From contig BIFP01000067.1 of assembly GCA_005402585.1 (NCBI GenBank), forward strand, positions 62,001 to 126,000: a DNA stretch of 64,000 nucleotides. Reading direction: 5' to 3'. The stretch comes from Micromonosporaceae bacterium KJ-029. Its GTDB lineage: Bacteria; Actinomycetota; Actinomycetes; Mycobacteriales; Micromonosporaceae. A program made the position numbers and the translations under genes. This document shows, one piece after another, positions 34,121 to 42,140 of this stretch; the first letter of the stretch is position 1; each line of letters starts with the position of its first letter. The notes below the pieces were generated by a model that did not search any database, was not told where the DNA came from, and was given only the letters and a program-made list of their open reading frames with translations.

Positions 34121-34357
34121 TCAGTGCACGCGGCGGACGTCGTAGGCGGGGGTGTGGTCGGGGGAGCTGGTGGCGGCGAGGAACTCCTGGCCGCGCATTC
34201 GGCACCAGGCCGGGATGTCCACCGCCGCGGCCGGGTCGTCGGCCAGCACCCGCACCACCGCGCCGACCGGCAGCGACGGCAGCCGGCGGGCGAGCGCGAT
34301 CACCGGCAGCGGGCAGCGCTGACCGAGACAGTCGAGAACCTCGTCGGGTGCCGTCAC
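34121..34357 (-). CDS. TusA-family sulfurtransferase
   Basis: A 78-residue sulfur carrier. EVLDCLGQRCPLPVIALARR contains the CPxP motif with the active-site Cys (C15), followed by a typical beta-alpha-beta-alpha fold. TusA proteins accept persulfide from a cysteine desulfurase and pass it on for tRNA thiolation or cofactor synthesis. GTG 34357 overlaps the desulfurase stop by 4 bp (GTGA), strong evidence that the two proteins form a donor/acceptor pair. Confidence 0.87.
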   Translation of the reverse strand: MTAPDEVLDCLGQRCPLPVIALARRLPSLPVGAVVRVLADDPAAAVDIPAWCRMRGQEFLAATSSPDHTPAYDVRRVH

Positions 34358-35535
34358 AGCCCCACCACCCCGGCCTGCGCCCGCAGGTCGGCCACGATTC
34401 CCGGCAACTCGGCGAGGAACCGCGCCACGTCGGCCTCGGTGGTCCCGCGATGCAGTGAGACCCGCACGTTGCCGTGCGAGAGCACCCCCATCGCCTCCAG
34501 TACGTGTGACGGGCGCAGCGTGGAGGAGGTGCAGGACGAGCCCGACGAGACGGCGAAACCCCGCCGGTCCAGCGCGTGCAGCAGCGCCTCGCCGTCGACG
34601 TAGAGGCAGGAGAAGGTGACCAGGTGCGGCAGCCGGTGATCGGGGTCGCCGACCACCTCCACGTCCGGCACCTCCGCGACCACCCGGGCCCGGATCCGCT
34701 CCACCAGCGGCGACAGCCGGGCCGCCTCCGCCGCCGCGTCGGCCGCCGCCGCGCGCAGGCTCGCCGCCGCCGCGACCACCGCCGGCAGGTTCACCACGCC
34801 GGGCGTACGCCCCGACTCGTGCTCGTCGGCCGGCCAGGGCGACTCCCAGCGGGTGCCCTTGCGGACCACCAGCAGGCCGACGCCCGGCGGACCGCCCCAC
34901 TTGCGGGCGCTCGCGCTCAACACCGACCAGCCCGCCGGTACCGGCATCCGGCCGACCACCTGGGCCGCGTCGACGTACAGCGGCACTCCCGCGTCCGCGC
35001 AGGCCGCCGCCGCGGCCTCGACCGGCTGGACGGTGCCCACCTCGTGGCTGGCCGCGATCAGGGCGGCCAGCGCCACCCCCGGTCCGGCCACGGCCTCCGA
35101 CCAGGCGTCGAGATCCAACCGGCCGAGGCGGTCCACCGGTATCCCGGCGGCGGTGCCGCCGCGCGCCACGTGCTGCTCGGCGGCGTGCAGCACGGCGGAG
35201 TGCTCGATCGCCGAGTGCACCAGGCCGCCGCCGATCCGCCGCCGTCCGACCAGGCCGCCGAGCACGGCGGCGTGCGCCGCGGTCGTACCGCTGGCGGTGA
35301 AGGACAGCTCGTCGGGGCGTACGCCGAGGGTCTCCGCCGCCGCCGCGCGGGCGGCGTCGAGCAACTGGCGGGCGCGCCGGGCCTGCGTGTAGAGCCGGTC
35401 GGGATCGGCCCAGCCGTCGTCGAGCGCGGCCAGCAGCGCCTGCCGCGCGACCGGATGCAGCGGCGCGGCGGTCGCCGCGTCCAGGTAGACCGGGGAAGGA
35501 ATCACGTCTGCCCACGCTATCGCCTCGGTCCGCAC
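34354..35535 (-). CDS. cysteine desulfurase (class V aminotransferase, NifS/IscS-like)
   Basis: A 393-residue PLP enzyme that makes enzyme-bound persulfide from cysteine. YLDAATAAPLHPVARQALL is the N-terminal motif, HSAIEHSAVLHAAE the His that stacks on PLP, VLSASARKWGGPPGVGLLV the PLP-lysine segment (with Arg where the family often has His), and VSSGSSCTSS the loop bearing the catalytic Cys. It is directly coupled to tusA. GTG 35535 has GGGGGA 5 nt upstream; GTG 35505 (VIPSPVYLD) is an alternative start. Confidence 0.88.
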   Translation of the reverse strand: MRTEAIAWADVIPSPVYLDAATAAPLHPVARQALLAALDDGWADPDRLYTQARRARQLLDAARAAAAETLGVRPDELSFTASGTTAAHAAVLGGLVGRRRIGGGLVHSAIEHSAVLHAAEQHVARGGTAAGIPVDRLGRLDLDAWSEAVAGPGVALAALIAASHEVGTVQPVEAAAAACADAGVPLYVDAAQVVGRMPVPAGWSVLSASARKWGGPPGVGLLVVRKGTRWESPWPADEHESGRTPGVVNLPAVVAAAASLRAAAADAAAEAARLSPLVERIRARVVAEVPDVEVVGDPDHRLPHLVTFSCLYVDGEALLHALDRRGFAVSSGSSCTSSTLRPSHVLEAMGVLSHGNVRVSLHRGTTEADVARFLAELPGIVADLRAQAGVVGL

Positions 35536-35701
35536 GAGATCCCCCGTCGGGGGCGGACACTGACCCCAACCGGGTCGAGCCCGTCATGGTCGAGTAATCT
35601 GCGACCGTCGGTGACGCCTTTGCCGCTGGTGCGGCGGCTCCGCTCCGCGGAGCCGGCCAGATCGAGGAAGACACCGCGGCGCGCTAGGGAGGCAGGACCA
35701 G

Positions 35702-36670
35702 GTGGTCGCAAGGAGTTCGGAGGTACGGCCGACGGCCGTACGGCGCAGCGCATCCCCAGGAGCCGGTGGGCGCCGGGGGCGTCGTGCCGGGCGTCTCGCC
35801 GGGCTCGGTCTCGGTGGGGCGGCGCTGCTGGTCCTGCTCACGGGCTGTAACGTCGGCGCGGCGTTCGGCGGCTTCGGCTGGCCTCAGGGCGGCATCACGC
35901 CCGAGGCCCGGCGGATGTACGACCTCTGGATCGCCTCGTGCATCGCGGCGCTCGTGGTCGGCGTCTTCGTCTGGGGCCTGATCTTCTGGTGCGTGGTGCG
36001 CTACCGCAAGCGGGGCAACGAGCTGCCCGTGCAGACCCGCTACAACCTGCCGATGGAGTTCCTCTACACCATCGCGCCGGTGCTGATCGTCGCCGTGCTC
36101 TTCTACTACACCGCGGTCGTGCAGACCGACGTGGTGAAGACGACCCGCAACCCCGACGTCACCGTCGAGGTGGTCGCGTTCAAGTGGAACTGGCAGTTCA
36201 ACTACCGCGACGGCCAGGGCGTGGACGCCAACACCACCGCGTCGGTGCTGGGCACCAGCGAGGTCATCCCGATCCTGGTGCTGCCGACCGACCGGTCCAT
36301 CCGGTTCGAGGAGACCAGCAAGGACGTCATCCACTCGTTCTGGGTGCCGGAGATGCTGTTCAAGCGGGACGTCATGCCGGGCAACATCCGGAACGTCTTC
36401 GAGGTCTCCAAGCTGGAGGGCGAGGGAGCGTACGTGGGCCGCTGCGCCGAGCTGTGCGGCAGCTACCACGCCTTCATGAACTTCGAGCTGCGGGTGGTCT
36501 CGCCGGACAAGTTCGACCGGTTCCTGGCGGCCAAGCAGGACGGTGCCTCGACCCAGGAGGCGCTGACCGCGATCGGCGAGGACCCGTACGCGGTCACGAC
36601 GGAACCGTTCGAGACGCGGCGTACCGAGCACAATTTCAACCAGGGCGCTCCGGTCGGCGCGGGAAGCTGA
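35702..36670 (+). CDS. ctaC: cytochrome c oxidase subunit II
   Basis: A 322-residue subunit of the aa3 oxidase that receives electrons at its CuA centre on the outer face of the membrane. Basic leader and lipobox-like LLTGC, two membrane helices (CIAALVVGVFVWGLIFWCVV; APVLIVAVLFYYTAVV), then the cupredoxin domain with VAFKWNWQF, the His in DVIHSFWVPE, and the CuA ligands in CAELCGSYH (C248, C252, H256). GTG 35702 with a GGGAGG purine tract upstream. Followed by ctaF; ctaD is not nearby. Confidence 0.93.
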   Translation: MVARSSEVRPTAVRRSASPGAGGRRGRRAGRLAGLGLGGAALLVLLTGCNVGAAFGGFGWPQGGITPEARRMYDLWIASCIAALVVGVFVWGLIFWCVVRYRKRGNELPVQTRYNLPMEFLYTIAPVLIVAVLFYYTAVVQTDVVKTTRNPDVTVEVVAFKWNWQFNYRDGQGVDANTTASVLGTSEVIPILVLPTDRSIRFEETSKDVIHSFWVPEMLFKRDVMPGNIRNVFEVSKLEGEGAYVGRCAELCGSYHAFMNFELRVVSPDKFDRFLAAKQDGASTQEALTAIGEDPYAVTTEPFETRRTEHNFNQGAPVGAGS

Positions 36671-36680
36671 GGCAACGGGC

Positions 36681-37109
36681 ATGAAGACCGAGTGGCGCAT
36701 CTTCCTGATCATTGCCGCGTTCCTGCTCTTCGCGGCCGTCCTGTACGGCGCCTGGACGGGGGCCGAGTCGGGCGGCCACGTCGAGTGGATCGGCACCGTG
36801 GCCCTGCTGCTGTCGTTCCTGCTCTGTTCGATGTGCGGCGGCTTCTTCTGGTTCGTCTCCCGACGGATCGACCTGCGTCCGGAGGACCGGGCGGACGCGG
36901 AGATCGCCGACGGCGCTGGCGAGATCGGCTTCTTCAGCCCCGGCAGCTACTGGCCGTTCGGCTTGGCGCTGGCCGCCGCGATCGCCGGCCTGGGCCTGGT
37001 GTTCTGGCAGTTCTGGCTGCTCGGCGTCGGCGCGGTCATGGTCATCTTCGCCGCGTGCGGCCTGCTCTTCGAGTACTACAGCGGCACCCGCCGCACCGCC
37101 GAGCACTGA
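36681..37109 (+). CDS. ctaF: cytochrome c oxidase subunit IV (actinobacterial)
   Basis: A 142-residue protein with four membrane helices (LIIAAFLLFAAVLYGAW; GTVALLLSFLLCSMCGGFFW; FGLALAAAIAGLGLVFWQFW; GVGAVMVIFAACGLLF) and the conserved RRIDLRPEDRADAEIADGAG segment between helices 2 and 3. This is the actinobacteria-specific small subunit of the bcc-aa3 supercomplex. Separated from ctaC by 10 bp and followed by a terminator. Confidence 0.9.
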   Translation: MKTEWRIFLIIAAFLLFAAVLYGAWTGAESGGHVEWIGTVALLLSFLLCSMCGGFFWFVSRRIDLRPEDRADAEIADGAGEIGFFSPGSYWPFGLALAAAIAGLGLVFWQFWLLGVGAVMVIFAACGLLFEYYSGTRRTAEH

Positions 37110-37142
37110 CCCCCCGCGTCGCCCGCGACGCCCCCAACCCAC

Positions 37143-37171
37143 GAAGGCCCGCCTCCCCGAGGCGGGCCTTC
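37143..37171 (+). terminator. terminator after ctaF
   Basis: A 13-bp stem GAAGGCCCGCCTC with a 3-nt loop and exact complement, 33 bp past the ctaF stop. Confidence 0.75.
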
Positions 37172-37200
37172 GCCATCCCCACCCCGCGCCCGTCGGTTGC

Positions 37201-37260
37201 GTTGATCATGAAGTTAGCGGGGGTTTGATCTTTAAAACACCCGCTAACTTCATGATCAAC
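37201..37260. repeat. dispersed GTTGATCATG palindrome, copy C
   Basis: A 60-bp palindrome: GTTGATCATGAAGTTAGCGG at the left, CCGCTAACTTCATGATCAAC at the right (exact complement arms of 20 bp). The best-preserved of the three copies, between convergent ctaF and the zinc-ribbon gene. A G-rich tract follows at ~37261-37345. Confidence 0.85.
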
Positions 37261-37314
37261 CGGGTGGTGGGCGGGTGCGGGAGGGGAGAGAAGGGTGGGG
37301 AGGGGTGGGTGGGG

Positions 37315-37506
37315 TTAGGCGGCGTGGGGGGTGGGGTGCCGGCGGTCGCGTCGGGGGTGGCGCGGGAGGGCGGGGGTGAGTACGGCGGTGCCGCAGCGGG
37401 TGCAGAGCAGTTCGGGGCAGTGGGAGCCGTGGCCGTCGACGCAGGGCGGTGCCTCGAACAGTTGGACACCGTCGCAGGTGTCGCAGTGCAGTTCGCGCTC
37501 CGCCAC
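37315..37506 (-). CDS. small zinc-ribbon-like protein (63 aa)
   Basis: A 63-residue protein starting VAERELHCDTCDGVQLFEAP. Two CxxC knuckles, HCDTC and LCTRC, separated by about 25 residues with additional Cys/His (PPCVDGHGSHCPE), suggest a zinc-ribbon. The basic, His/Pro-rich tail ends RRHPTPHAA. GTG 37506 has GGAG at 6 nt (GAGAGGAGACGCCC). Zinc binding is inferred; the role is unknown. The 247 bp from here to trpD show no other gene. Confidence 0.7.
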   Translation of the reverse strand: MAERELHCDTCDGVQLFEAPPCVDGHGSHCPELLCTRCGTAVLTPALPRHPRRDRRHPTPHAA

Positions 37507-37753
37507 GGGCGTCTCCTCTCGCTCGGCCGGTTCGCCCACGCTGACCAGGGCAACCTTCCGGGAACAGGGCGGTCGCCGGGCTGCGGCGATGGTGGGAATT
37601 ACTCGGCTGTAGTTTCCCACGGCGCTCCGACATCCACGCCGCCACACCAGCCCGCACCGCCCCGACGGCCCGCGTCAGCCGGGCCACGCCGGTCGAACCC
37701 CCGCCAGCCCGTGCCGGGCTTCGGGGGCCCAGGTGGTCGGGTGGGACGTGGGG

Positions 37754-38800
37754 TCAGGCGGTGCCGGCGACCTCGATCCAGCGATCGAGGGTGCGGGCGG
37801 CGGCGCCGGAGTCGATCGACTCGGCGGCCCGGCCCAGGCCGGCGCGCAGCGCGGTGGTCAGGTCCCCGTCCAGCGGGCCCTGGGTGGCCAGCGCCGCCGC
37901 GGCGTTGACCAGCACGGCGTCGCGGACCGGGCCGGGCTCGCCGGCGAGTAGGCGACGGGCCACGTCGGCGTTGTACGGGGCGTCGCCGCCGCGCAGGTCG
38001 GCGAGGGTGGACCGGGTAACTCCGAGGTCGGTGGCGTCCACCACGGTCTCCCGGACGGTGCCGCCCTGGGCGATCCAGAACCGGGTCGGCGCGGCGGTGG
38101 TGAACTCGTCCAGCCCGTCCTCGCCGCGCATCACCAGCACCGAGTCGCCCCGGGCGGCGAAGACCGCCGCCATCACCGGTGCCATCTTCGCGTCGAAGCA
38201 ACCGACCGCACCGGCCCGGGGACGCGCCGGGTTGGTCAGCGGGCCGAGGAAGTTGAACGCCGTCGGCACACCCAACTCCCGGCGGATCGGGCCGGCGTGC
38301 CGCATGCCCGGGTGGAACCGGGCGGCGAAACAGAAGCCGATGCCGGCCTCGGCCACGCACCGGGCCACGCCCTCGGGGCCGAGGTCCAGCGGAACTCCGA
38401 GGAACTCCAGCAGATCGGCGGTGCCGCAGGAGGAGGATGCCGCACGGTTGCCGTGCTTGACCACGCGTACCCCGGCGCCAGCGACGACCAGTGCGGTCAT
38501 CGTGGAGATGTTGACCGTGTGGGCGAGGTCACCGCCGGTACCGACCACGTCCAGCGCGGTTTCGCGTACCTCCGTGGGCAACTCCACCGGGACGGCCCGG
38601 CTGAGCATCGCCTCGACCAGCCCGGTCACCTCGGCCGGCGTCTCGCCCTTGGCGCGCAGCGCCACGGCGAAGCCGGCGATCTGGACCGGGGCCGCCGAGC
38701 CGGACATGATCTCACCCATCGCCCAGGCGGTGTCGGCGGCGGAGAGTTCCTCCCCGCGCAGCAGCGCGGTGAGCAGGTGCGGCCAGGTCCGATCGCCCAT
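37754..38800 (-). CDS. trpD: anthranilate phosphoribosyltransferase
   Basis: A 348-residue enzyme of tryptophan synthesis that joins anthranilate to PRPP. Conserved elements: DVVGTGGDLAHTVNISTM (PRPP loop), VVKHGNRAASSSCG, FNFLGPLTNPARP and VMRGEDGLDEFTT (metal-binding D/E). No other trp gene is nearby, which from memory is also the arrangement in mycobacteria, where trpD lies next to the qcr/cta cluster. GGGAGG lies 7 nt before the ATG. Confidence 0.93.
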   Translation of the reverse strand: MGDRTWPHLLTALLRGEELSAADTAWAMGEIMSGSAAPVQIAGFAVALRAKGETPAEVTGLVEAMLSRAVPVELPTEVRETALDVVGTGGDLAHTVNISTMTALVVAGAGVRVVKHGNRAASSSCGTADLLEFLGVPLDLGPEGVARCVAEAGIGFCFAARFHPGMRHAGPIRRELGVPTAFNFLGPLTNPARPRAGAVGCFDAKMAPVMAAVFAARGDSVLVMRGEDGLDEFTTAAPTRFWIAQGGTVRETVVDATDLGVTRSTLADLRGGDAPYNADVARRLLAGEPGPVRDAVLVNAAAALATQGPLDGDLTTALRAGLGRAAESIDSGAAARTLDRWIEVAGTA

Positions 38801-38840
38801 GGCGGGCCTCCCGAGCAGACGAGTACGGGTGGGACGGGAC

Positions 38841-38862
38841 CGGCGCCGGCTCCCCGGCGCCG
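38841..38862 (-). terminator. hairpin between the receiver-like gene and trpD
   Basis: A 9-bp stem CGGCGCCGG with a 4-nt loop, 22 bp past the stop of the receiver-like gene and ~40 bp ahead of trpD. Could be a weak terminator or attenuator. Confidence 0.4.
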
Positions 38863-38884
38863 TGGCGGTGCCGGAGCGGGGACG

Positions 38885-39280
38885 TCAGGCGGGGGTGTGC
38901 GTCCGCAGTAGCTCGGTCACCGTGGCGGCGGTGGTCATCGGGTCGAGCGGGTGCACCAGCGTGGCGTCGACCTCGGCGTAGGCGGCGAGCCATCGGTCGG
39001 CGGCGCGGGCGATCACGACGCAGGTCGGGGGAGCCTCGTCGAAGTCGTCCTTGATCTGTCGGGCGATGCCGATGCCGCCGCCCGGCGTGGCCTCACCGTC
39101 GAGCAGCATCAGGTCGATCTCGTAGTCGTCGACCAGCCGGACGCACTCCGCGTAGGTGGACGCCTCGACGAACTCGACGCGCAGGTCGGCCGCCGGACGG
39201 GTACCCACGGCGAGCCGCATCCGGTCCCGGACCTGCGGGTCGTCGCTGTAGAGCAGGACGGTGCACAGACGATCACTCAT
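38885..39280 (-). CDS. receiver-domain-like protein (131 aa), no output domain
   Basis: A single receiver-like domain: acidic pair in VLLYSDDPQVRDRM, candidate phospho-acceptor D61 in IDLMLLDGEA, and a C-terminal beta5-alpha5 segment TLVHPLDPMTTAATVTELL in which the conserved receiver Lys is replaced by His (H110). No DNA-binding or enzymatic domain follows. It may act as a stand-alone or pseudo-receiver. ATG 39280 has GGAG at 7 nt and overlaps the stop of a possible 27-codon leader frame (MSERSERIIKLS...). Upstream of trpD in the same direction. Confidence 0.75.
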   Translation of the reverse strand: MSDRLCTVLLYSDDPQVRDRMRLAVGTRPAADLRVEFVEASTYAECVRLVDDYEIDLMLLDGEATPGGGIGIARQIKDDFDEAPPTCVVIARAADRWLAAYAEVDATLVHPLDPMTTAATVTELLRTHTPA

Positions 39281-39455
39281 GCCGACACTCCGCTTCGCTC
39301 CGTGCCGTCCTGAGGCACCATTGCACTGAGCTTGATGATTCGCTCGCTGCGCTCGCTCATGGTCAGGCTTGGCTCCCACCTCGTAGCTGCGTCGCCGATC
39401 GTACCGGTCGGCGTGGCCCGCACGACACGCCGCCCCGGGTGCGGCGCCGGTCGGC

Positions 39456-40457
39456 TCAGCCGGCGGACTCCGCGGCGCGCTGGCGGGCCTCCTGGCGGTC
39501 CAACTCGCGGTCGATCCGGCGGGCCTCCCGCTCGGCGTGGCGCATCCACTGCACCACCAGCACCGCGAGCATGGTCACACTGACGAACTCGCCACCGGCC
39601 CACAGGATGCCGCCGGCGACGACCTGGTCCTCCCACGGGTCGGCCCAGGTCAGACCCAACGAGGGGTACCAGTCGCCGCCGAAGAGGGTGGTGCTCTGCA
39701 TGATGGTCAGCCCGAGCACGGTGTGGAACGGCACCGACAGCAGCATCAGCAGGGCCCGGCCCGGGTACGGCCAGCGGCCCGGCAGCGGGTCCAGCCCGAG
39801 CAGCGGCCAGAAGAACACGCAGCCGGTCATGATGAAGTGCGCGTGCACCAGCTCGTGCGCCCAGACGTGTTCCAGGGTGTAGCGGTACAGGTCGGTGAAG
39901 TAGAGCGCGAACGGGTTGACCACGAAGATGGCGAACGCCACCAGCGGGAAGGTGTAGATCCGGGCGACCCGGCTGTGCACCACCGCGAGCAGCCGCTTGC
40001 GCGGCCTCGGCGGCAGGGTACGCAGGGCCAGCGTCACCGGTGCGCCCAGTGCCAGGAAGATCGGCGCGATCATGGACAGCACCATGTGCTGCACCATGTG
40101 CACCGACAGCAGCGCGGTGTCGTACGCGTGCAGCCCGCTGACCGTGACCGAGGCGATGCCACCGAGGCCGGGACCGAGGAAGAAGATCGTCCGGGCGATC
40201 GGCCAGCGGTCGCCGCGTACCCGCAGCCGGTGTACCCCGTAGAGGTAGAGGCCGGCGGCGAGGACCAGGCCGACGGCGAGCCAGCTGTCCAACCTGGCCT
40301 CGGTGAACACGGCGGTGACCGAGAACGGCGGCGGGGTGGCCTCGGCCGCCAGCGGCACGGCACCGGCCGTCACCTGGGTTGCGGCCGTGCTGGTCGCGAC
40401 CGCCGTAAGCTGCGGCGCGGCCGAGGTGGCCAGGGAGATCGGATCGACGTGCAGCAC
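39456..40457 (-). CDS. ctaG: cytochrome c oxidase assembly protein, CtaG family
   Basis: A 333-residue membrane protein of the Caa3_CtaG family, thought to help copper insertion into oxidase subunit I. Seven or so helices; conserved His-rich sites LLSVHMVQHMVLSMIAPIFL, WAHELVHAHFIMTG and LLSVPFHTVLGLTIM; a charged C-terminal tail (RHAEREARRIDRELDRQEA). GTG 40457 is preceded by TAGGCT with a 7-nt spacer and no Shine-Dalgarno. It is divergent from ctaE, so both oxidase genes share a 108-bp control region. Confidence 0.9.
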   Translation of the reverse strand: MLHVDPISLATSAAPQLTAVATSTAATQVTAGAVPLAAEATPPPFSVTAVFTEARLDSWLAVGLVLAAGLYLYGVHRLRVRGDRWPIARTIFFLGPGLGGIASVTVSGLHAYDTALLSVHMVQHMVLSMIAPIFLALGAPVTLALRTLPPRPRKRLLAVVHSRVARIYTFPLVAFAIFVVNPFALYFTDLYRYTLEHVWAHELVHAHFIMTGCVFFWPLLGLDPLPGRWPYPGRALLMLLSVPFHTVLGLTIMQSTTLFGGDWYPSLGLTWADPWEDQVVAGGILWAGGEFVSVTMLAVLVVQWMRHAEREARRIDRELDRQEARQRAAESAG

Positions 40458-40565
40458 GCCAATCAGCCTAGGTCAGGCGAACCGGACGGTACCGATCGGG
40501 CCACGTGGACAGCGGGTTTGGCCCCCCGCTGATCGCGGGCCGTGGTCAAGGGCAATAATGACCGC

Positions 40566-41165
40566 GTGACTGCGGCCCCAGCCATTGACAAGAGCCGGAT
40601 CCACTCGCTGACCCGTCCCAACATGGTCAGCGTCGGGACGATCGTCTGGCTCTCCAGCGAACTCATGTTCTTCGCGGCGCTGTTCGCGATGTACTTCTCC
40701 ATCCGCGCTGCGGCGCCGGAGCTCTGGGCGGAGCACACCGCGATCCTCAACATCCCGTACGCGACCACCTTCACGGTGATCCTGGTGTTGTCCTCGGTGA
40801 CCTGCCAGCTCGGCGTGTTCGCCGCCGAGAAGGGTGACGTGCACGCGCTGCGGCGCTGGTTCACGCTCACCTTCGTGATGGGCCTGATCTTCGTCCTCGG
40901 CCAGGCGAACGAGTATCGCGAGCTGGTGCACGAGGGCATCAAGATCAACGCGGACGGCTACGGCTCGATGTTCTACCTGACCACCGGCTTCCACGGCCTG
41001 CACGTGATCGGCGGTCTGATCGCCTTCGTGATCTTCATGATCCGCACCACCATGGGCCGGTTCACTCCGGCGCAGGCCACATCGGCGATCGTCGTGTCGT
41101 ACTACTGGCACTTCGTCGACGTCGTGTGGATCGGGCTCTACGCCATGATCTACTGGCTCCAGTGA
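40566..41165 (+). CDS. ctaE: cytochrome c oxidase subunit III
   Basis: A 199-residue five-helix subunit III. WLSSELMFFAALFAMYFSIR includes the conserved Glu, GVFAAEKGDVHALRRW and EYRELVHEG are typical loops, and TTGFHGLHVIGGLIAF and YYWHFVDVVWIGLYAMIYW complete the fold. GTG 40566 follows AATAAT with a 6-nt spacer, so the message is probably leaderless. First gene of the ctaE-qcrC-qcrA-qcrB cluster. Confidence 0.92.
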   Translation: MTAAPAIDKSRIHSLTRPNMVSVGTIVWLSSELMFFAALFAMYFSIRAAAPELWAEHTAILNIPYATTFTVILVLSSVTCQLGVFAAEKGDVHALRRWFTLTFVMGLIFVLGQANEYRELVHEGIKINADGYGSMFYLTTGFHGLHVIGGLIAFVIFMIRTTMGRFTPAQATSAIVVSYYWHFVDVVWIGLYAMIYWLQ

Positions 41166-41232
41166 TCTTGGCGCGTGCCGCGCCGCTTCTCCACCCCTGA
41201 GACAAGGTCCAACCCGGTTAAGGACACAGGTC

Positions 41233-42069
41233 ATGACTTCTGACAACGACCGCCGACGCGGTCTGCTCGCGCGGCTGCGCGGGCGGCCCGTGGCGCGCAG
41301 CAGGGGCCGCCGCCGGCTGGGTGCCGCGGTCCGGCTGGTCGCCGCGCTGATGCTGGCCGGCGGCGCCTACGCAGTCTTCGCCCCCGGCGCGCAGGCGCAG
41401 GACAACCCGCCGATGAGCACCGCCGCCTCCGAGGGCAAGGCGCTGTTCGACGTGAGCTGTGTGACCTGCCACGGTCGCAACGCGCAGGGGGTCGAGGGGC
41501 GCGGGCCGAGCCTCATCGGCGTCGGCGCGGCCTCGGTCGAGTTCCAGGTGAGCAGCGGCCGGATGCCGATGGCCCGGCAGGAGGCCCAGGCGGCGCGCAA
41601 GCCCGAGGTGTTCAACCGGGACGAGATCGACCAGCTCGCCGCGTACATCCAGGAGCTGGGTGGCGGCCCGGTCGTACCGGCCGGTGACAACCTGCACGCC
41701 GACGGCAACGTCGCGATCGGCGGCGAGCTCTACCGGATCAACTGCTCGCAGTGCCACGCGTTCAGCGGCGGCGGCGGTGCCCTCTCCTCCGGCAAGTACG
41801 CGCCGAGCCTCAAGCCGGCCACCGACCGGCAGATCTACGCGGCGATGCTGAGCGGCCCGCAGAACATGCCGGTCTTCGGTGACAACCAGATCACGCCGGA
41901 GCAGAAGGCGGACATCATCGCCTACATCCAGCAGACCCTGAAGCACGACGGCGACCCGGGCGGGTTCAACCTGGGCCGGTACGGACCCTCCACCGAGGGT
42001 GTGGCGATCTTCCTGGTCGGCATCGTCGCGCTCGTCTTCGCCAGCCTGTGGATTGCGGGCAAGTCGTGA
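41233..42069 (+). CDS. qcrC: diheme cytochrome c subunit of cytochrome bc1 (QcrC)
   Basis: A 278-residue diheme c1 subunit. Basic N-terminus and one helix (~32-50) export the domain; heme motifs CVTCH (76-80) and CSQCH (171-175) each with a distal Met candidate (GRMPMARQ; NMPVFGDN); C-terminal anchor GVAIFLVGIVALVFASLWIA. In actinobacteria the second heme replaces soluble cytochrome c and passes electrons straight to CtaC. AAGGA precedes the ATG. Confidence 0.93.
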   Translation: MTSDNDRRRGLLARLRGRPVARSRGRRRLGAAVRLVAALMLAGGAYAVFAPGAQAQDNPPMSTAASEGKALFDVSCVTCHGRNAQGVEGRGPSLIGVGAASVEFQVSSGRMPMARQEAQAARKPEVFNRDEIDQLAAYIQELGGGPVVPAGDNLHADGNVAIGGELYRINCSQCHAFSGGGGALSSGKYAPSLKPATDRQIYAAMLSGPQNMPVFGDNQITPEQKADIIAYIQQTLKHDGDPGGFNLGRYGPSTEGVAIFLVGIVALVFASLWIAGKS

Positions 42070-42140
42070 CCGAGCGGATCTCCCGAGTCAGTGCCGTGGT
42101 GCCGCAGCCCGGCGCCACCCCTAGCGAGGTGTTGGCATGA
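42066..42140 (+). CDS. possible 24-aa coupling ORF between qcrC and qcrA
   Basis: A frame from GTG 42066 (VTERISRVSAVVPQPG..., 24 codons) to TGA 42138-42140. Its GTG overlaps the qcrC stop (GTGA) and its TGA overlaps the qcrA ATG (ATGA), so it exactly bridges the two genes. Whether it is translated is unknown; ribosomes could pass through it to couple qcrC and qcrA. Confidence 0.3.
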   Translation: MTERISRVSAVVPQPGATPSEVLA

